NCBI GenBank assembly: GCA_937876245.1
Contig: CALEGP010000038.1
Coordinates: 62,001 to 126,000, forward strand
Direction of reading: 5' to 3'
Origin: an uncultured Actinomycetes bacterium
GTDB taxonomy: Bacteria > Actinomycetota > Actinomycetes > Nanopelagicales > Nanopelagicaceae
DNA: 64,000 nt
Positions 58,123-64,000 of the stretch are shown in pieces. How positions within the stretch are numbered: the first letter of the stretch is position 1; every line of letters starts with the position of its first letter. The position numbers and the translations under genes were made by a program. Below the pieces are notes generated by a model. The model did no database searches and was not told where the DNA came from. It saw only the letters and a list, made by a program, of their open reading frames with translations.

Positions 58123-58128
58123 AGACCC

Positions 58129-59319
58129 ATGGAATCAAACGCCGAAAGTTCATTGAAAGTCGGCGATCGAGTAACCGTCGAAATAGGGCCCGTCGCACAT
58201 GGAGGCCATTTTATCGCCCGCCATAAAGGTCAAGTGATTTTCGTCAGGTATGGAATAACTGGCGAAGAGGCTGTAGTTGAGATAACTTCAGTTTCATCGA
58301 AGTTAGCCAGAGGCGACGCAGTCGAAATCCTTAAAGCATCTAAAGATCGAGTGGTCCCGCCGTGTAAGTACGCAGTCCCAGGAGGATGTGGTGGTTGTGA
58401 CTTCCAACATATAGAGATTTCAGCCCAGGCTGAATTAAAGCGGTCTGTGATTCGCGAACAGTTCTCGCGGCTGGGCAGAATCGAGATAGACCTCGATGTT
58501 ATTTCGGTTGAACCAAAGAATGGCTTGCATTGGCGAAGTCGGATGGACTTTGCGATTTCAAAAAATGGTAAGCCAGGTCTTTATTCGGCCCGAAGTAAAG
58601 AAGTAACGGAAATTGATAAATGCTTAATTGCGGTAGAAGCAGTTAATGATCCAGCAATGTTTTCCAGAACCTGGAAGGGGCAGGATCGTCTTGAAGTTGC
58701 CGTATCTAATTCTGGTGAGAAAAATGTTTCCAGAGGCGGACGCAGTATCTCGGGCCCAACTCAATTACATGAAGTTGTGGGAGAGCACACATATGAAATC
58801 TCGCCTACCTCTTTTTGGCAGAGCCATGTAGCTGCGCCTGCCACGCTAACCAAACTGGCTTTAGATTTAATGGCACTTCGTCCAGGGGATCAGGTATGTG
58901 ATCTTTATGGGGGCGTGGGGTTATTTACAGCACCAATAGCTGAGGATGTTGGTGATATTGGCAAAGTTCATTTGATTGAATCTAGCCATCGTGCCACACA
59001 AGATGCGCTAAAGATTTTCGCGAAGCAGAAAAATGTAGTTGTCCACTCCGGTCGGGTAGAGCAAAAATTGCCACTGATTAACCGAGTCGATGTCATCTTG
59101 CTTGATCCGCCACGAACCGGAGCCGGTGAGATGGTAGTGAAACATATGCTCGCTAAGAAACCTAGAACAATTGTCTACATATCGTGTGATCCTGCGTCTC
59201 TAGCGCGTGATGCTAGACAGCTGGAAGCGGGCGGGTATCACCTAAATCACATAGTTGGGTTCGATCTATTCCCGATGACCCACCACATGGAATGTGTGGC
59301 GCGCTTTACCCTCAGTTAA
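58129..59319 (+). CDS. class I SAM-dependent RNA methyltransferase (TrmA/RlmD family)
   Basis: A 396-residue RNA m5U methyltransferase-like enzyme. An N-terminal TRAM domain (GDRVTVEIGPVAHGGHFIARH) is followed by a 4Fe-4S motif (CKYAVPGGCGGC and a later KCL), the AdoMet site DLYGGVGLFTAPIA, LLDPPRTGAGEMVV and the catalytic cysteine in YISCDPASLARD. The target (tRNA or 23S uridine) is not determined. Mycobacterial Rv2689c has the same neighbours. Confidence 0.9.
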   Translation: MESNAESSLKVGDRVTVEIGPVAHGGHFIARHKGQVIFVRYGITGEEAVVEITSVSSKLARGDAVEILKASKDRVVPPCKYAVPGGCGGCDFQHIEISAQAELKRSVIREQFSRLGRIEIDLDVISVEPKNGLHWRSRMDFAISKNGKPGLYSARSKEVTEIDKCLIAVEAVNDPAMFSRTWKGQDRLEVAVSNSGEKNVSRGGRSISGPTQLHEVVGEHTYEISPTSFWQSHVAAPATLTKLALDLMALRPGDQVCDLYGGVGLFTAPIAEDVGDIGKVHLIESSHRATQDALKIFAKQKNVVVHSGRVEQKLPLINRVDVILLDPPRTGAGEMVVKHMLAKKPRTIVYISCDPASLARDARQLEAGGYHLNHIVGFDLFPMTHHMECVARFTLS

Positions 59320-59322
59320 GAT
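59317..59322 (+). promoter_or_regulatory. -10 box for leaderless acnA transcript
   Basis: TAAGAT using the stop codon of the upstream methyltransferase gene (59317-59319), with 6 nt to the ATG at 59329. Confidence 0.55.
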
Positions 59323-59328
59323 GCAGCC

Positions 59329-61983
59329 ATGAGTATAAATTCTTTTGGGTCGAAAAGTGAGATAGAAGTTGCTGGTAAGAGGTATGAGATATTCGATATT
59401 ACAAAATTGCCGGCCGCTAGGACGCTTCCATTCAGTTTAAAAGTTTTATTGGAAAATTTGCTCCGAACTGAAGATGGTAAGAATATAACTGCTGCACAGA
59501 TTGAAGCGCTAGCTAATTGGAAGCCAGAAGCTGAGCCAGATACTGAAATTCAATTCACGCCAGCACGCGTAATTATGCAGGACTTTACCGGCGTTCCGTG
59601 CATAGTTGATCTGGCAACAATGCGGGAAGCGATTGCCGAACTAGGTGGAGATCCAACGAAGGTAAATCCGCTAGCGCCGGCGGAATTAGTTATTGATCAC
59701 TCAGTTATTGCGGACAAATTTGGAACCAAAGATTCATTTGAAGAGAACACCGACATTGAATATCAGCGCAACCGAGAGCGTTATCGTTTTTTGCGCTGGG
59801 GTCAGAGCGCTTTCGATGAATTTAAAGTAGTTCCACCGGGTACAGGAATTGTTCACCAGGTAAATATTGAATATTTGGCTCGAGTTGTGATGGTACGAAA
59901 CTCCGATGGAGTTTCCCGCGCCTATCCCGATACTGTAGTTGGAACTGATTCACATACGACTATGGTCAACGGGCTTGGAGTTCTAGGTTGGGGAGTAGGC
60001 GGAATTGAAGCCGAAGCGGCGCTACTTGGCCAACCGGTATCAATGCTCATCCCTCGCGTGGTTGGATTTAAATTAAGTGGTCAGCTACCTATCGGAACTA
60101 CTGCAACAGATTTAGTTTTAACTATTACCGAGGTATTGAGAAAACACGGCGTAGTTGGCAAATTTGTCGAATTCTTTGGTCCAGGGGTGAGCGCTCTGCC
60201 AATGGCGAATCGCACAACAATTGGGAATATGTCTCCCGAGTATGGATCTACCTGCGCAATTTTCCCAATCGATGAAGAGACAATTCATTATCTTTCACTT
60301 ACGGGGCGCAGTACAGATCAGTTGGCGCTTGTCGAAGAGTATGCAAAACGTGTAGGTCTGTGGCATGACCCAGATCTAGTTCCTCGCTTCTCTGAAACAT
60401 TGGAACTCGATCTCTCGACTATTGTTCCCTCAATTGCGGGGCCAAAACGACCTCAGGACCGAATTGAACTTTCTAGTTCTAAATCTTCATTCGAAAAGAT
60501 CCTGCCAACATATTTCACTGAGAAGAGCAGAAAGAGCCCTGTTCAAATTTCGCTCAATGGCGAAAAAACTAGCTTCTCAAATGGAGCTGTAGTGATCGCT
60601 TCAATCACTTCGTGTACAAACACCTCAAATCCAAGTGTGATGATAGGAGCTGCGCTACTAGCTAAAAAAGCGGTAGAAAAAGGGATTCGTAGCAAGCCCT
60701 GGGTTAAAACAACTCTTGCTCCGGGTTCAAAAGTTGTCACCGACTATTATGATCGAGCTGGATTGACAACTTATATGGAACAACTTGGCTTCAACCTCGT
60801 TGGCTATGGTTGCGTTACATGTATTGGAAACTCTGGACCACTTCCAGAGGAAGTAAGCAAGGCAATTAATGAAAATGATTTAGCAGTAACAGCAGTCTTG
60901 TCAGGTAACCGTAACTTTGAAGGCCGTATCAGCCCAGATGTAAAAATGAACTATTTGGCTTCGCCTCCACTCGTAGTTGCCTATGCTCTGGCCGGAACTA
61001 TGGACCATGATTTTGAAAAGGATTCACTCGGAACTGATTCCAATGGAAATTCAGTATTCCTGCGTGATATCTGGCCGAGTATCGAGGAGATTCAGGATGT
61101 TATCGATAGCTCGATTTCATCTGAAATGTTCACCAAGGATTATGCGACTGTATTTGAGGGGGATCATCGTTGGAAGTCGCTAGAGACACCAAGTGGCAAG
61201 ACTTTTGAATGGGATCTTGAATCAACCTATGTTAGAAAACCACCATATTTTGATGGCATGCCTCGTCAGCCCAAACCAGTCAAAGATATTTTAAAAGCTC
61301 GAGTTCTTGCAGTGCTTGGTGATTCTGTGACTACCGATCATATTTCACCAGCTGGGAATATTAAAGCAGACTCACCCGCAGGTAAATATTTGGCTGATCA
61401 TGGAATCGAGCGAATTGATTTCAATTCTTATGGTTCACGCCGTGGAAACCACGAAGTAATGATTCGCGGAACTTTTGCCAATATCAGATTGAAGAATATG
61501 TTGCTGGATGGCGTCGAGGGTGGTTTCACAAAAAACTTCCTTGACAATGGCGCGCAATCAACAATTTACGATGCATCGATTTCCTATCAAGAGAAAAATA
61601 TTCCACTAGTAATTCTTGCTGGAAAAGAATATGGATCCGGGTCATCTCGTGACTGGGCGGCAAAGGGAACAGCGCTACTCGGTGTAAAAGTGGTAATCGC
61701 AGAGTCATTTGAGAGAATTCACCGTTCGAATTTAATTGGCATGGGAGTTCTACCTTTGCAATTCCCGATTGGAGAGAGCGCAGCGTCACTTGGCTTAACC
61801 GGAGAAGAGGAGTTCTCGATCCTGGGAATTGAGTCATTGAATAACGGACAAACTCCTAGGACGGTGAAGGTTTCGGTTGGTGATAAGAGTTTTGACGCTG
61901 TGGTCCGGATAGATACCCCAGGCGAAGCTGATTATTTCCGTCACGGTGGCATCATGCAATTTGTCCTTCGTTCACTTCTCTAA
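59329..61983 (+). CDS. acnA: aconitate hydratase AcnA
   Basis: Isomerises citrate to isocitrate in the TCA cycle; aconitases may also bind RNA when iron is low. The 884-residue protein has [23 protein letters not shown], the cluster ligands in SCTNTSNPS and the CVTC pair in [12 protein letters not shown], and the swivel domain with [16 protein letters not shown]. Length and motifs are normal. Confidence 0.96.
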   Translation: MSINSFGSKSEIEVAGKRYEIFDITKLPAARTLPFSLKVLLENLLRTEDGKNITAAQIEALANWKPEAEPDTEIQFTPARVIMQDFTGVPCIVDLATMREAIAELGGDPTKVNPLAPAELVIDHSVIADKFGTKDSFEENTDIEYQRNRERYRFLRWGQSAFDEFKVVPPGTGIVHQVNIEYLARVVMVRNSDGVSRAYPDTVVGTDSHTTMVNGLGVLGWGVGGIEAEAALLGQPVSMLIPRVVGFKLSGQLPIGTTATDLVLTITEVLRKHGVVGKFVEFFGPGVSALPMANRTTIGNMSPEYGSTCAIFPIDEETIHYLSLTGRSTDQLALVEEYAKRVGLWHDPDLVPRFSETLELDLSTIVPSIAGPKRPQDRIELSSSKSSFEKILPTYFTEKSRKSPVQISLNGEKTSFSNGAVVIASITSCTNTSNPSVMIGAALLAKKAVEKGIRSKPWVKTTLAPGSKVVTDYYDRAGLTTYMEQLGFNLVGYGCVTCIGNSGPLPEEVSKAINENDLAVTAVLSGNRNFEGRISPDVKMNYLASPPLVVAYALAGTMDHDFEKDSLGTDSNGNSVFLRDIWPSIEEIQDVIDSSISSEMFTKDYATVFEGDHRWKSLETPSGKTFEWDLESTYVRKPPYFDGMPRQPKPVKDILKARVLAVLGDSVTTDHISPAGNIKADSPAGKYLADHGIERIDFNSYGSRRGNHEVMIRGTFANIRLKNMLLDGVEGGFTKNFLDNGAQSTIYDASISYQEKNIPLVILAGKEYGSGSSRDWAAKGTALLGVKVVIAESFERIHRSNLIGMGVLPLQFPIGESAASLGLTGEEEFSILGIESLNNGQTPRTVKVSVGDKSFDAVVRIDTPGEADYFRHGGIMQFVLRSLL

Positions 61984-61999
61984 TTAATTAGCGCTGCTC

Positions 62000-62005
62000 T
62001 AGACT
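62000..62005 (+). promoter_or_regulatory. -10 box for leaderless dxs transcript
   Basis: TAGACT, then 6 nt to the ATG at 62012, in the 28-nt gap after acnA. Confidence 0.5.
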
Positions 62006-62011
62006 ACGAAT

Positions 62012-63964
62012 ATGTCGAATTATCTTGGCGGTATTGGTGCTCCTGCCGACCTAGCCGAGCTTTCATATTCGCAACTCTCTGAGTTGAGCGCTGAAATTAG
62101 GAATTTTTTAATCGAGAAAGTTTCAAAGAGCGGTGGTCATCTCGGGCCTAATTTAGGTGTTGTTGAGTTAACAATTGCGATCCATCGGGTATTTGAATCA
62201 CCTAAGGACACGATTGTGTTTGATACTGGTCATCAAAGTTATGTTCATAAACTTTTGACAGGGCGAATTTCTGGTTTTGATAAGTTGCGCCAGAGAGGCG
62301 GTCTTGCCGGTTATCCAAACCGCGCAGAAAGTGAACACGATGTGATAGAAAATTCGCATGCATCGACTGCGCTTTCTTGGGCCGATGGAATCGCGCGAGG
62401 AAACTTGATTAAAGGCGATAGAGAGAAAGTTGTTGCATGTGTAGTGGGGGATGGCGCGCTAACTGGCGGAATGTCTTGGGAGGCGCTCAATAACATTGCC
62501 TCTAGTGAAAATCTTAAACTTGTGGTGATAGTAAATGACAATGAACGTTCCTATTCTCCGACAATCGGTGGACTTGCAACTTATCTCTCGACTCTGCGGA
62601 CTACGAGTGGTTATGAAAAATTTTTGGACTGGGGTAAAGGAATTCTCGAAAAGACCCCTGTTGTAGGAGCGCCAATATATGAAACTCTTCACGGAGTTAA
62701 AAAAGGGATTAAGGACATTGTCGCGCCACAAGGAATGTTTGAGGATCTAGGGCTGAAATATATTGGACCGGTCGATGGTCACGATATTGAAGCGATGGAG
62801 AAGGCGTTTGAACAAGCTAAGAATTTTGGTGCTCCAGTGCTGGTACACGTCATCACCGAGAAAGGCCGGGGCCACGCACCTGCCCTTAATGATGCAGCGG
62901 AAAAATTTCATGCTGTTGGAGTCGTAGACCCAGAAACAGGAATTCCAATCTCTAAGCCTGAACCAAGTTGGACGAGCGTGTTTGCCGATGAAATTTGTGA
63001 AATCGGAAGCCAACGGCAGGATGTAGTGGTTCTTACAGCGGCAATGCTTGGACCAACTGGACTAGATAAATTTGCTGAAAGCTTTCCAAATCGAGTGTTC
63101 GATGTCGGTATCGCAGAACAACATGCGGCTACGAGCGCGGCGGGAATGGCATTTACAGGGCTTCATCCAGTTGTTGCGATTTATTCGACATTCTTGAATC
63201 GTGCCTTCGACCAGTTGCTATTGGATGTCGCACTTCATAAGGCTGGGGTAACTTTCGTACTGGATCGCGCCGGAGTTACTGGGGATGATGGCCCTTCACA
63301 CCATGGAATTTGGGATCTTGCCTTAACCGGAATTGTTCCAAGGTTATGGGTAGCAGCGCCAAGAGATGGCGCAACACTTAGAGAAGCGCTAGGAGAAGCT
63401 TTGGAAATTTCTGACGCCCCATCTTTAATTCGCTTCCCAAAAGGAGCCGTCGGGGCAGATATTCCAGCCTTTGAACGACGAGATGGAATGGATGTTCTCT
63501 ACCGTGGCGAAAGCGCGGATATCCTTCTCGTGAGCGTAGGAGCAATGGCAAAAATTTGCGTGGAAGCGGCTTCGCAGGCATACCGCGAGGGTGTTGGAGT
63601 GACAGTAATCGATCCGCGATGGGTTAAACCAATATCTGAAAGTTTACTTACTATGGCACGAAGATATAAATGCGTTGTTGTAGTTGAGGATGGAATTCGC
63701 CATGGTGGTATTGCTAGCACAATTTCTGAAATGTTTAGAGATGCTGACTTGAACCTTCCGATTCACTCAATTGGGGTCCCACTTGAATTCATTGAGCATG
63801 CCAAACGGAGCGAAGTTTTAGCAGATCTTGGATTGACCGCGCAGAACATCACGCGACAATTGGTGACTTGGAGCAGTTTGCTGAAAGATGAAATAACGAG
63901 TGGAGTTATGCCAGAGAAGCAACACCTGGTTGATGAAAGCGCTGACTACAAACCTCTTCACTAA
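62012..63964 (+). CDS. dxs: 1-deoxy-D-xylulose-5-phosphate synthase Dxs
   Basis: The first enzyme of the MEP pathway to isoprenoids; condenses pyruvate and glyceraldehyde-3-phosphate with thiamine diphosphate. The 650-residue protein has [16 protein letters not shown], the TPP motif [49 protein letters not shown] and [18 protein letters not shown]. The frame ends 36 nt before the window edge; that remainder shows no gene. The TPP dependence ties it loosely to thiL at 33604. Confidence 0.96.
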   Translation: MSNYLGGIGAPADLAELSYSQLSELSAEIRNFLIEKVSKSGGHLGPNLGVVELTIAIHRVFESPKDTIVFDTGHQSYVHKLLTGRISGFDKLRQRGGLAGYPNRAESEHDVIENSHASTALSWADGIARGNLIKGDREKVVACVVGDGALTGGMSWEALNNIASSENLKLVVIVNDNERSYSPTIGGLATYLSTLRTTSGYEKFLDWGKGILEKTPVVGAPIYETLHGVKKGIKDIVAPQGMFEDLGLKYIGPVDGHDIEAMEKAFEQAKNFGAPVLVHVITEKGRGHAPALNDAAEKFHAVGVVDPETGIPISKPEPSWTSVFADEICEIGSQRQDVVVLTAAMLGPTGLDKFAESFPNRVFDVGIAEQHAATSAAGMAFTGLHPVVAIYSTFLNRAFDQLLLDVALHKAGVTFVLDRAGVTGDDGPSHHGIWDLALTGIVPRLWVAAPRDGATLREALGEALEISDAPSLIRFPKGAVGADIPAFERRDGMDVLYRGESADILLVSVGAMAKICVEAASQAYREGVGVTVIDPRWVKPISESLLTMARRYKCVVVVEDGIRHGGIASTISEMFRDADLNLPIHSIGVPLEFIEHAKRSEVLADLGLTAQNITRQLVTWSSLLKDEITSGVMPEKQHLVDESADYKPLH

Positions 63965-64000
63965 TTCCAGTTCTATCTAGATAAGGCAGGATCCCCCCCA

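Noticed and set aside
63965-64000. new gene at the window end
   Set aside because: Only 36 nt remain after dxs; nothing interpretable beyond a possible TAAGGC-like sequence.

Overview
This window is a stretch of a small, mid-40s %GC actinobacterial chromosome, read by eye and not calculated. Gene content and order match the conserved actinobacterial core as I remember it from Mycobacterium and Streptomyces: nadD-rsfS-gpgP; hrcA-dnaJ-rsmE-HIT-phoH-ybeY-corC; FAH-gltX-tRNA-IclR-leuCD-hup-plsC-gpsA-ddl-thiL-recG-rsmD-coaD-sepIVA-DUF177-rpmF-rnc-mutM-smc-ftsY-amt-glnB-glnD-ffh-rpsP-KH-rimM-trmD; DUF4193/DUF3093-dut-DUF3159-TrkA pair-RNA methyltransferase-aconitase-dxs. The low GC, tight packing (many 1-20 nt overlaps and no gene-free stretch above 300 nt) and shortened proteins suggest a streamlined planktonic actinobacterium of the Nanopelagicales (acI) type. 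That assignment is inference.

Layout. 1-7061: tRNA thiolase (partial), DNA ligase, a 39-codon membrane peptide, NAD synthesis, ribosome silencing, a sugar-phosphate phosphatase, tRNA-Ala and leuS. 7120-10990: DNA-uptake genes comEA/comEC and holA. 11077-22762: rpsT, lepA, hemW, the hrcA/dnaJ stress block, rRNA/ribosome maturation genes, FAH and gltX. 22830-23008: tRNA-Gln and tRNA-Glu. 23012-26887: a minus-strand PAPS-synthesis and sulfotransferase cassette (cysD-cysNC-sulfotransferase), the clearest accessory insert. 26941-33495: an IclR regulator divergent from leuCD, then hup, plsC, gpsA, ddl and a lone RAM-domain protein. 33604-44513: thiL, rpmB, recG, rsmD, coaD, a SepIVA-like protein, DUF177, rpmF, rnc, mutM, smc. 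44533-50848: ftsY, the amt-glnB-glnD nitrogen unit, ffh. 51060-53095: rpsP-khpA-rimM-trmD. 53133-64000: acyl-ACP desaturase, small conserved actinobacterial proteins, thioesterase, dut, TrkA pair, RNA methyltransferase, aconitase, dxs.

Two expression signals stand out. First, at least 16 genes have a TANNNT box exactly 6 or 7 nt before the start codon, the layout expected for leaderless transcripts; in several the box uses the stop codon of the upstream gene. Second, nadD and rnc have no ATG, GTG or TTG upstream of their essential N-terminal sequence, so they appear to start at near-cognate codons (ATC/ATT and CTG/ATC). Other points of interest are an HrcA lacking roughly 100 internal residues, mutually exclusive hairpins ahead of hup, and the sulfation cassette ending 3 nt from the tRNA-Glu gene.
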